Source: Umbelopsis isabellina
Taxonomy: Eukaryota; Mucoromycota; Umbelopsidomycetes; Umbelopsidales; Umbelopsidaceae
Assembly (NCBI GenBank): GCA_016758905.1
Contig: JAEPQZ010000003.1
Span: 1,054,001-1,118,000 of the forward strand
Length of the DNA stretch: 64,000 nt
Direction of reading: 5' to 3'
In this document: one piece after another, positions 1 to 10,335 of the stretch
Layout of the letters: each line of letters starts with the position of its first letter
Numbering within the stretch: position 1 is the first letter of the stretch
The notes under the pieces: generated by a model
The model's input: the letters and a program-made list of their open reading frames with translations, nothing else
The model's database searches: none
What the model was told of the DNA's origin: nothing
Program-made: the position numbers and the translations under genes

Positions 1-1
1 A

Positions 2-109
2 CCAGCGCGAGGAGGAGGAGCTGTAGGCAATCATTCTCGAGGAGGAGGAGGAGGAGGTGGTGGTGGTGGTGGTCGTGGTCACATTGGTGGATATCAAAGC
101 TGGCGATAA
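2..109 (+). CDS. 3' end of an RGG/glycine-rich protein (partial)
   Basis: Only the last 35 codons are in the window; frame 2 is open from the edge to TAA at 107-109. The residues seen are a glycine run with scattered Arg (RGGG, GRGH) and a short tail ending in YQSWR. Gly/Arg tails of this kind are typical of RNA-binding proteins (RRM, fibrillarin or Sm-like families), but the folded domain lies outside the window, so the family is unknown. A (GGA/GGT)n tract encodes the run and may vary in length between strains. Confidence 0.55.
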   Translation, partial: PARGGGAVGNHSRGGGGGGGGGGGRGHIGGYQSWR

Positions 110-386
110 TTATGTTAACTTGAAGCATTCCTTTTATTTGTTTAATCGTCACCTTCTATAATTTTTTTCTGTGTTTCTATCATCCATTGACCTTTGAATT
201 TTTTTTGCTCTGCCACCTCTTTTTTCTTTCTTATAATTTGAAATACAACTTCATTCAAATCTCTCTCATTGCCTTTTAATATTATAGTCAGCCTCTTGTA
301 TTCTCGCGTAGTACCAACGAGCAAAAGGTCTCTTTTGATATCCATAAACTAAATTTGCAGTCTGTCAATTAAATTCTTGAACACGC

Positions 387-1381
387 ATGTCTATGGTCAC
401 CTCGCCCGTTCCTGCACCTCTCAACAATGGTGGCTCTGAACAGTCAACCTTGACGTGCGTTTGGGACGACTGCTCAAAAACTTTTTTGGATCATACAACG
501 TTAGCAAAGCATTTATCAGAAGGTACCGCATCTTTTACCGTGGTTTCAAGCATGGGCCGGGCCGCGTTCCATTACTTCCCCATAGAAGCTCGTTTGCTTT
601 GGCGAGGGGGGTTTTTTTTTCTCTATCGCTAACTATTGTATTTGGCATAGATCATGTCGGGTGGAAGAAATCAGATTATGTCTGTCTGTGGAAAGGTTGT
701 CCACGCTCTAATGTAAAAAGCAACTCTCGATTCGCGTTGATGATGCATTTACGGACGCATACGGGCGAAAAGCCTTACACCTGTACATGGCCCGGTTGCC
801 AGCAAACGTAAGACAAAAAAATATTGTAATTTTCACATGTTTGAAGGCAATGCTGACCATTAGGCGCGTATAGCTTTGGTAGAACAGACGCCATGTTAAA
901 GCATAGGAAGACAGAGCATGAGAAGGAAGAGGGACAAGATGAGACGCAAAAAAAGGAGAAAAGCACTAAACGTAAAGCGATGAGTAGTCAAGCCAACCAG
1001 GAACGACGGCCGATTGATATGAGTTCGGCCAGCATGGTTGAGTCTAATGAAAACTTTACTCAAAGATACAAAGTGGTCAAAACTAAACTGTCACACATTT
1101 TACGAGAGAATGAAATGTTGAATGAAGAGTATCTGCAAGCAACAAAAAAGCTAAAGCGACTCCGCACTGAACGACGAGTATTGCTGGACGTACTCGTTGC
1201 CGCTGAAAAAGGTTCACAAGAGAAAAAGCATGATCAAGTAGATGCGCCAAAGCCGGACGCAGAAGCAGAAACAGACAGAAAGGAAGATAAAGCTGAAGAA
1301 GCAGCTGAAGAAGCAGCGGCAGAAGCAGCGGAAGAGGACGAAGAAGAGGTGGATGAGTTAATGGATGAAGACGATGATTGA
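387..1381 (+). CDS. C2H2 zinc-finger protein with INO80F/TFPT-like coiled coil
   Basis: Spliced model join(387..522, 651..807, 874..1381), 266 aa. The first intron interrupts finger 1; joining at 522/651 restores C-x4-C-x12-H-x4-H. A YVCLW..CPR segment follows, then a classical linker HTGEKPY and a finger CTWPGCQQTFGRTD...H-x4-H completed across the second intron (acceptor at 873; the nearer AG gives a stop). Residues about 135-190 form a helical segment with RLRTERRVLLDVL, closely patterned like the INO80 subunit F (TFPT) domain of animals. The C-terminus is Glu/Ala/Asp-rich. S. pombe INO80 contains a zinc-finger subunit (Iec1), so a chromatin-remodelling role is likely but inferred. A sequence-specific transcription factor is the alternative. 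Confidence 0.7.
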
Positions 1382-2444
1382 AAACCCTAGTTAAGCATAG
1401 TGTTTTCTACAGAGGCTTTTTAATACGGATTCCCTCCATCCCAAATTTATTCACATCTGGGGTGCACATAGTAAATGGACATATTATACTACCTGGTTCA
1501 ACCAATTACCCATTTGAAATGAGATTGATATCATGCGCGCGCCAAAACCAGCAGTATAGAAGAAAGGGGAAAAGACAACATGATCACATAGATATGCATG
1601 CAGGGTCAAAGGAGCAACTGACTGTCCATTTTTCTTTCTTTATATATGATTTGAGAACTGACAAGGTAAATAGAAACGGGGAAATTGTAAATGTATGTGA
1701 ACAAGAGCTGTTTATGTACAACAGAGATGGGTATACATGAACATCAGTTAAGGCACGATATTGATACGATGAAATATGAGTGGTTTATTCCATCGGCAAC
1801 AAATGAATGCTGGGCTTTTTTCTGTCACAGATAATTACAAGTCAAAAGGAAAGACAAGGAAAAGACTAACTCGGCCTCGAATTGGATAGACGCGTAGGCT
1901 TATCATAAGCACTACATTGGCCACACCAGGAGAACAGAGAAAAAAAAACTAGAGGTTGAAATTCAAAGTATACCTCAACAGATTGAATGGGGAAAAGTAG
2001 AAACGCAAAAAGTTATTGAAAAATCGGAAATGAAAACAAAATAATCATTATCAAAAATACAAAGATAAAGAGAAATAGATATTGAACATCCAAAAGGTAG
2101 AAGGCTTTTTTTTTTTCCAATTTTTCTTGTTATGTTTTTTAGATTGTTTTGTTCTGCTTTTCCAAAAGATTTGAGATTTGAGTATACTCTTGTGCTTGTT
2201 TTTTCTCCAAATCCTGAGTGTATAAATGAGCCAAAAGAGAGGGACTCCAAAATCATTGATTGATTTCGGTATCCGCAGTGAGATTGGCATATCCAGAGGG
2301 GGGTTTATATCCTTTAATGGATGTTTGCAATGATTGCTAAATTCCATTCAGAGATAAGTTTCCGAGTGCAAGAGGAAAGGTGTCCAGTTGTATAGAGAGA
2401 TCAGTAGTAGGCATCACGATGGCAATCGTGGTATTTGAAGGTAG
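1382..2444. other. Intergenic, convergent 3' flanks
   Basis: This stretch separates the + strand zinc-finger gene from the - strand polyQ zinc-finger gene. It is AT-rich with T and A runs and should hold both 3' UTRs. The open frames in it start at non-ATG codons or are low in complexity, and none shows a recognisable domain. Confidence 0.6.
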
Positions 2445-3597
2445 CTACATCTGGGCTAGGGGTTGATTTGGGCAACCCTTGACGGTGACATGGCGAACCA
2501 AGGCATCCTTACGGCTGAAAGGCTTCTCACAGTATTCACAATGATAAGCACGTTCACCACGATGAACGGTAGCTTCATGACGAGAAAGGTCATGGCGGCG
2601 ATCAAAGTTCTTGCCACATCCATCGATGTCGCAGCGGAACTTCTTATCACGATTAGGATCGTGAACACGCATATGGGTTTGTAGATTGAAACGACGAGAG
2701 AACCTCATAGGGCAGCCTTCACGTGGGCATTCGAATCGCTTGAGAGGACGTCCAGTGACGTCGCGAGTAGAAGAGGTGCGCTTGCGCTTGATGGTAACAG
2801 GCGATGGGGTGTAGTCATCATCCTTGTAGTCGCTGTTGGGTTCGTCCTGAGAACCAAAGATTTCTTGCTCATCGACGACATCAAAGAGACAGGTCTGGGA
2901 AGATGGTTGGCTACCAGCGCCATTGTCGTCGTTGCCAGACATGCAGTCATCGAGAGGAACGAAAAGAGAATTGCTATTAGAGTCAATATGACTGGTTTGC
3001 TCACCAACATAAACAATTTGGTGGTTAGGTTCACGTCCTAAAATAGAATCCTTATCGGTGATAAGGGAAAGTGGGTTTCCATCAAAGCCAGCAGGATATG
3101 GAGACATATGGCTAGTATAATAGCCCTCATCGGCGATGAATGGTGACTTGCCCATAGCCTCACAGTGGTCCAAGGCAATGTCTTGGCCGTTGACCATTGG
3201 TGTGTAGAATGGCGTGGGAGGCACATAAGGAGTACCTGAAAACATGGTCATGGGAGATTCCATGGGAGTTTCCCAAAACGACTGAGGAGTATCACAAAGG
3301 CTCATATCGAGATCCAATGGAGAGTTCAGCAAGTTACGTTGGCTTGGCGGAATATAACTAGTCTTGGCCATAGCTGGGGTTTGAGCTATATTTTCAAGAC
3401 GAGCAAGAGATTTACGACTCAGCATATGTGATTCCCATTCTGTTTCAAATGATGATGAAGGGGAGCTATCACTAGAGTTCTTACCATGTGAGAAATGCAA
3501 AGAATCTTGAGGTTGGTCATCGCCATAGAGGACATGATCAACAAAGTCTGGTTCGAATGAGTTCTCCATTGTTGGGAGAGAGTAATCACAAAGTTGC

Positions 3598-3628
<31 letters not shown>

Positions 3629-3644
3629 GCAGGCTATTACTCAT
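2445..3644 (-). CDS. PolyQ C2H2 zinc-finger transcription factor
   Basis: Single exon, 399 aa, ATG at 3644-3642. The N-terminus has a run of about 12 Gln encoded by a pure CAA tract. A long Ser/Pro/Asp-rich region of activation-domain type follows. Three tandem fingers lie near residues 300-390: FECPREGC...H-x3-H, FRCDIDGC...H-x4-H, and YHCEYC with the last ligand replaced by Cys (VRHVTVKGC), so finger 3 is C2HC. The KRKRTSS stretch just before the fingers could be a nuclear localisation signal. The architecture is that of a fungal DNA-binding regulator; no closer orthologue is recognised. Two TGACTCA sites lie within 190 bp upstream. Confidence 0.85.
3594..3631. repeat. Trinucleotide (TTG/CAA)n tract coding polyQ
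   Basis: An uninterrupted trinucleotide run at the 5' end of the minus-strand zinc-finger gene encodes about 12 Gln. Runs like this expand and contract by slippage, so length variation between isolates is expected. Confidence 0.85.
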
Positions 3645-3759
3645 GCACTAGCTAAAGAAGAGAAGCGGCTTCAATTGCCTTGGAAAGAAGGTAAATGTGT
3701 GGAAAAAAAGGTAAAAGAAATTGGTAGGTTGAGTAGAATGGGTTGTATTTATCATCAAT

Positions 3760-3766
3760 TGACTCA
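3760..3766. promoter_or_regulatory. TGACTCA bZIP (AP-1/Gcn4-type) site, proximal
   Basis: An exact TGACTCA heptamer 116 bp upstream of the polyQ zinc-finger ATG (3644). An 11-bp stretch TGACTCAGGTT is shared with the second copy at 3824. TGACTCA is the classical binding site of Gcn4/CPCA and AP-1 bZIP proteins; function here is inferred. Confidence 0.45.
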
Positions 3767-3823
3767 GGTTGAAACCCCGCCAAAGACTGCGGCAGCTTGG
3801 CTTGTGCACCCAAAAATTTTTAA

Positions 3824-3830
3824 TGACTCA
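3824..3830. promoter_or_regulatory. TGACTCA bZIP site, distal
   Basis: Second exact copy, same orientation, 64 bp from the first and sharing the flanking GGTT. The repetition in a short promoter makes chance less likely than for a single hit. Confidence 0.45.
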
Positions 3831-4008
3831 GGTTTTTCCAAGCCCCAACTCTAAAAATTGCCCGTTGTCGCTAGGCAATGGCTCCACGTTTCCATGACAA
3901 CTCGAATTTAAATTACTATGGTGATTTGCTTGGTATCCAAGCAACTTCTCTCTTTTTATTTTCCATGTTGTACCATACACATTGTTTGCAATTGACACAA
4001 ATACTAAA

Positions 4009-7000
4009 TTAACCATAATGCTTTAAAACATCGTGCAGAGACGTCTCCATGTCCTTTGCCCATAAGGGGTCTTCCCGGCTGCCTTCATTTTCGTTTGACA
4101 CATTGTCGGTGCCTGCGCCGGTATGATTAGTGGCTTCCGATGGTCTCCTAGAGCTGTGTGATGCCACTGACAGTGATCCTACTGTTACACTGGAGTCCAA
4201 GCCAGACAAGCCTGGAGTTAACGATACAGACGTTGGCAGCTTGGACAGGTATATCTCGCTTTTGGGTCTCGCATGCCGGGTATCAACTTCACTAGAAGCT
4301 CTTCGTTTTCCGTACGCTTCAGGTAGCGCTGGATTGGACGAACGCCGTAAGGCTGCCTCTTTTTGCGGAAGTGGCAGCCAGGTACGGCTTGGAGAATTGT
4401 GTGCATAGTAATTCGGAACGGATCGTCGTCGATGATCCTTTTCTTTACCTGCGCGAATACTAGGAGTCGGACTGGATGACCCAAATTTTTGACGGTCAAG
4501 AAAGCCGGGACTGAGGGGGGAAATCGGAGGAGAACGTTTTTCATCTTCCATGTTGGAACCATTGGACGGAGTTATTAGTGTCATTCGATTACGGCTTTTA
4601 CGTCGACCGGAACGTAGACATTCCCATTCTTCCCATTTGCGCATGGTGACTTGCGTGCTATCAAAATCTTCATCGTCGTCCACATGGCCCTCATGACCCT
4701 TATCACCGTGCACTCGGCGAGTATGACCCCAGGTAAAATCATCGAAATGCCAAAACGCATACACAGGCAAGACAAAATTCCAGATTGGTAAGGCGAGCAA
4801 GTATACCTTTAGTCCCAAGTTAGAGAGGTTAGAGTGTGCCTTAACAAATTATGTAGTGCATAACGACAACCCCTTACCAGCATCCATCCAAACATGGCAG
4901 CCTTTCGCGTCGTGAGTACAATGAGAACAGCTGGTAGTCCTAAAGTAGCCACGAGTACGGTTACGGGTAGTACCTGGATAGTATCCATCAAAGAGCACGC
5001 CACGATAATATAGACTGCTAGAGCTAGAGTTGCAGGCAGGATAGCAGTTCCAAGTAGATCCATAAACACTACAAATTGCATCGATAGACATGCTATACCA
5101 CAGAGATCAGAAACCAAAACAAGTTCTAATAAGTTATGAACGGTGGAATTGATCCAGCGTCTTCTTTGAGAGAGCAGTACGCTGAAGGTTTCAGGTACAA
5201 CGGTCTTGCACACCTAGAAGAATAGAAAATTTCCTTATTTAGCACACCGTTCGTGTAACCACCCAAAAAGGCATTCAATTTCTTTTTTTTTAGCCGGCTA
5301 TTTTAGATATCAAATCTACTTACAGCTTGTGGGAGAAACATCATTTGTCGCTTGGGGAAAGTTCGCAACATGAGTGTAGAAAGAAATCGATCCTCTCCCA
5401 AGAATAGCAGGTTTTTGGCGTGCAAAGTGGTGACAATATTCTGATTATATTCTAAAACGATATCTGGATTGGCCAGCAAGGGAACCCAATTGCCGTGCTT
5501 AGGGGCTTTGATCCGGTACATGCAAAAGCATCCTGGCAAACAAGTTACGCCGCCAAACACCGATTCAAAGGCCTTGGCGTAATGATGTGAAATATAGTAC
5601 TCAAAGACTATGGGGGGTGGGCAGAGGAAGGAACGTGTTAGCACTCAAAAAGCCCAAATGCTCATCGCTTAGTCACTCCAGCTCAATCTTTTGTTTACCT
5701 TGAATCATGGTCACCCAGCTGTCGCGCTTGTTTGCTATACGAGTTTCACCGCACAGTCCCATTATAGTAATGTCATTGGCCATTGCGGCCACCATATGAG
5801 TCACTGAATCCTCAGCCACCATAGTATCGGCATCAACCTGTTCATTCGAACCCACCAACGAGATTAATGTATGACGAAATAGTCAATATATTCCATTTCA
5901 AACCTTACCATAAGCACCACTTCAAATCTGTCCGGTGTCACACCTTTCATGAGATAGCACAGCTTCCAAAAAATCTCGTAATCCAGCTCAGACAACCTGT
6001 CATTGAACAGGACGCGCTGCAAGAAGCTCATCAATATCAACTGTGAATCTCGCTTTCCACGATTACCAGGCTTGGACGTAGATTGCTCAGATTCTGTTCC
6101 ACACTTGATCACTAGTATGGCAGGATGCAAAACGTCGTCGCATTTATAATAGCCGGCGTAAACTTTGGCTACGTTCAACTGTTTGCCTCCTTCAGCAATC
6201 GCCATGTATGTACATGCCTTAGGTTCTTCCATACCGCTGCTTAGAGTAAGCATGGAGAGAAGGATATCAGGAGTAGATTTATCATTGCCCGAGCCCGTGA
6301 TCATACCATCTGATACGATGAACATAATCTAAAATATGTTCAGTAAGTATATACTATTGCAAAGCATCAGTTGTAGGCTCGTTTCTTACTTTATGGCGAT
6401 GAGAGTATGTTGTGCGTGCTAGAGAATCCAAAGACCGTCGCATTGAAGCTTCGCCTTCGGAATAGCATGTAACCAACATGATTGTGTATAAGTGCGCATT
6501 GACAATGTCTGTGTCCATCACAGTACTATCGGATGGAGTCAACGAAGTGACATCCGTGCGAGTGGACCATGGTTGTGCGGATAAAGCATTGCTGTAGATC
6601 TGGGATGTGGTTGGCGCTTTGCGGACGGCTGGATCGTTGTTTCCACCAGCAACTGATCGCCAAGCCAAGAATTTGCCTGATCTGCCTCCCGGTTTCACCA
6701 GCTTGGGTGCTACAAACCAATGGAAAACAGATGCCATGGTGAATCTTACCGCCACCAAACCAATGATGATAATGAACATCAATGTGGTAATGACCTGGCT
6801 GATAATACATCCCATTGTGTCACTGGAAATGACACCGGCATAGTATCTTGCAACCAGGCAACCTTCAGCAGCTTTTACTTCATTCCATGTTGACATCAAA
6901 TAGGATCCGTCTTGTCCAATAGAATTTCTTAGCACTGCATCTGACTGATTACCAAAGAACAACTGTCCAGAGCCCAGATAATAAGACAAATTGATAACTA

Positions 7001-8438
7001 CATAACATTTATGTTAATATGTTCTCGGGTTTACAAATGTGTGATTTGTATATTTCATACCTGAATCTCCTAGTACCGTTAAATTAGACCGAGACTTTGG
7101 ATGGAGAACTGGGCCATCAGGTTGGACGTCTCTCCAGTCATACACAAGCAAACGCCTTGATTTATAGTACTTTCTAAGGTCTCTCAAGGGTATGCAATTT
7201 GAATCGCCTCTTTGAAGAGTACCACCTTTGCAACAGAGTTAGACAGTTTGCGTTATAAAAAATCAAAGCAGATGTTAGACTTACCATACGGCCCGTATAC
7301 GATACAGTTTCCTGCAGTGCCTTGACCGTAGGATTTGCCAGCATCATACTGGGAACATGCATCAGTAATATCAGTATTGAACAAAGCGGTCAGGTCCATG
7401 CTCCTATAGTCAATGGACATGGTGATATTTTGCGTATTGGCGAGGAAACTCTGCATTGTGCTGAAAGGATACAAGTGACCATGAACTATCACATCCTCTC
7501 TATAGGTGCGTTCTCGCTGACCAGTTGAGTTTATAAAAGAATATGAGTCGGTCAACAATTCATCCGTGCAAATGGTCAGCTTTAAGCCAAATGTCATAAA
7601 TGTCAATACTGCACAACATAATATTATAATATACACCAATGTAAGCTATATCCAGAGTTAAGTACATTGATAAAGTCAGCTACATTTTTAAAGGTAATCA
7701 AAATGTATGTAGAAGGCTTACTTTTTCTCTCCAGGCTTGCTGAACAGGTTTTGTAGTTTTCTTCAAGCAAATTCGTAAGCACCAGCCTGGGAAACAGCAT
7801 GTGGCAATGCGTGAAAGCACAGTCCACCAGCTGAAGCGTCCAAACCGATGGTTTTTCTGGTTATATTCATCTTGGGATTCTATGTTGCTATGGTTGAATC
7901 TTCGGTGTGCACTGTTGGATGTAATGGCTCGCCGGTGATTCAAATTTCCTGTGGTATTTACAGGTGAAGTGCTTATATCTGATGACATTTTTTCCACACT
8001 CAGGGCTTTCGGTATTCCAGTTACCATACTGGGCCTTGGTCTTTGACGTTCAGGCCGTGTTAAAGATCGCTGTCTGCCGACAGCAGCTGTATTGAGATCA
8101 CCGATATGAATTGATTGCTGTGTTTTTCTTGGTCGAGGTGCTGGATTGCTGGGTCGCTCCATGGGAGAATCCGCTCTCGAAGCAAAAAGTGTGGATGCTA
8201 GTAGTTGGTCTGAACTCAGACCATTAGATGAAAAAGATGCATTTGATTCTTCATTTGAGTAGATAGAGTGTTGATTGTATGATGATTGATGTACTACGGT
8301 TTCCAGTGGTTGATGATCGTCGCCATTCATTTGGCTAGCTGCTTTAGGCGGCAAGGTTAACATTGGCAATTGTCCGCCTCTGCGCTCTTGTAAAGTGCCT
8401 ATTGACTTTTCGCCCTCAAAAGCTTCCGGTTGCTGCAT
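4009..8438 (-). CDS. Chitin synthase, class IV (Chs3-like)
   Basis: Makes chitin from UDP-GlcNAc at the plasma membrane (EC 2.4.1.16). Nine exons: complement(join(4009..4806, 4878..5213, 5324..5607, 5699..5837, 5909..6328, 6390..6997, 7061..7225, 7285..7645, 7722..8438)), 1275 aa, all phases consistent. The first ~195 residues are Ser/Pro-rich and probably cytosolic. Hydrophobic segments lie near 200-220, 240-260 and 475-500. Catalytic GT2 motifs are intact: VDADT (about 758), FLGEDR (about 874) and QRRRW (about 913). Several membrane segments follow and then the family-typical [12 protein letters not shown] and FDDFTWG. Length and the N-terminal TM pair fit class IV; there is no myosin head, so it is not class V/VII. 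The C-terminal tail is Ser/Arg-rich. The 1.9 kb upstream (8439-10335) is gene-free. Confidence 0.95.
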
Positions 8439-10335
8439 ATCTCAAAGTAATTACTAATACAAGCAAAAGAAGAATGAGGTATTGAAAAAGAGTGGAAAAA
8501 GAGAACTCGCAAAATGAAGAGCAAGAGTCAAAATACAGGAGGCTATATAAGCGTCAAATAAAAAGATAAATATAAAAAACTAAGTTAGATTACAAGGTTG
8601 ATAAAAAGTGATTTCTTTATAATTAAGGGCAGAGTCAACTGGCCATTTACAATCACTAGAGGAGGTTTCATACAATGCAACACTATATCCTCAACTGTGT
8701 GACGTGGATCTGGTGGCAGCTAACAAACTGAGTATTAGATCGACACAGGCTTCCCCTGTTCCACCAATTCAAGAACGTTCCCTAAGATTGACCACATCTA
8801 TTTTAGCTGCATATCCCAATGGCAGTATCTTTATCCTTTGAATTGACAGGTGTGGTCGCATGGAATTGTGATAGGCTGTTAGCTCAAGTATAGGGCCGAC
8901 CAATTGCGTTTGTTTTAGGGATAATATATGTTTGTTACGAACATTTCCCCTTTCACTCCCTTGCCCCAGCTAAAGGCCAAAGGTAAGGCTGTTTTTTTTC
9001 TGGCTTAAGGAGTCAAACAATTTATTTCCAATTTCATCCAAGGCGACGAGGCTTCTGTATTGGCAATAAATGAATAAAACGGGTAATCGTTTGTTGTTTG
9101 GTAATTGTTCCATGTGCGGTTAACTGTCCAGCCTTTCATCATAACATCAAAATATTTGTGAGCCTGGTGGTTCAAATTGAAGATTGTGAAAGGCTCTGTC
9201 GAGGGTGTGACTATGTTATTGTACTATGCCATCGAACCGAATAAGGTGGCTTTTCTCTTTTTACTGCTAGTGTCGATTGGTACAAGGAGTATCGGCTTCC
9301 GCACAACCGTTTTGGAGATCATCACTTAATTTAAACAGGATGAGCTTTTAAGTTGATAGACACCATTTATAATACGAGCAAATGTTTTCAAGTTGTACCC
9401 GGCAAAAAATTGTCAATTCCCACTTTTGGATTTGAAACATATTAAGTTGGCAAAGGTAAACATCGAGCTGCTGATAGTTTTCCAGTCGGCGCTGGTGCAA
9501 GCACGACATTTTTACGACCTCCCTGGACTGAACGGAACGGATTACCCGTTCAGCGGTCTATGAAACTCTGTATGCCGATCACAAACCATAGCCTCAGCAT
9601 TCTTACGCGTTGCCACCACATTTAATGACAATGTGATCCACAAAACCTCGTTCTTTTTACCTACAAGGTCTGGGTACTAATTCTGGCTAATGAGAGTTTT
9701 GACATCTACCCTGATTTTAGTTTCACATGTATATGACTTTTATAACTATATTTGAATGGTAAGTTCCCTCGCAGGGGCTCCCGACTATTCGTAAACTTCC
9801 TTGACCCTAGACCGATCCAGCAAAAGGAAAGGAGCTAGAACAAGCCGAACTATCTTTGGAAGCTTCGGCCTTTAACGTGATTCAGCGCGCCATTTCTTTA
9901 TTTGCGTTGCTGGATATTTCAAAGCAGTTCTCAAACTTCAACGATACATTGCACGTGTAGCACAACAATTGAATGCCTTTTTCATTCATTGGTCATATGA
10001 GCTTATAAAGCAATCCGAAGTTATTCTTGTAATCTATGAACTTTCTGATTACCGGTGTCAAACGCGATTGTGTGCATGCAACTGTAGATTGCTATTGTAA
10101 CTATTTGGCAAACGTTTGTTTATAAGGGTAGTTTTCTTGACAGTGGTTTTGATATACAAGTACAGGACAGAGTAAATAGAATATGTGATGTTAATTTTTT
10201 TTAGCAAGAGAATTGTGGCGAAACAGAACGCTTTGTATACGAAAACATTGCTCCTGTGTGTTTTATGTTGGGTCTTTCGACGCCGGCTCAGCCGATGAGG
10301 CTATGGCATAGCTACTAGACATCCTACATGCGTGT
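8439..10335. other. 1.9-kb gene-free region upstream of chitin synthase
   Basis: No frame in either direction here carries a recognisable domain. It lies upstream of chitin synthase and downstream of the transporter stop, so it is most likely chitin synthase promoter and 5' UTR plus a transporter 3' UTR. One small hairpin (stems 9528-9535 and 9546-9553, 10-nt loop) is visible. No tRNA-like box pair was seen. Confidence 0.6.

Noticed and set aside
1378-1740. 120-codon + strand frame after the INO80-like gene
   Set aside because: Starts at TTG, lies in the expected 3' UTR, and has no domain.
9528-9553. 8-bp stem hairpin in the chitin synthase upstream region
   Set aside because: A single 8-bp stem in 1.9 kb is expected by chance and has no T-tract or other context.
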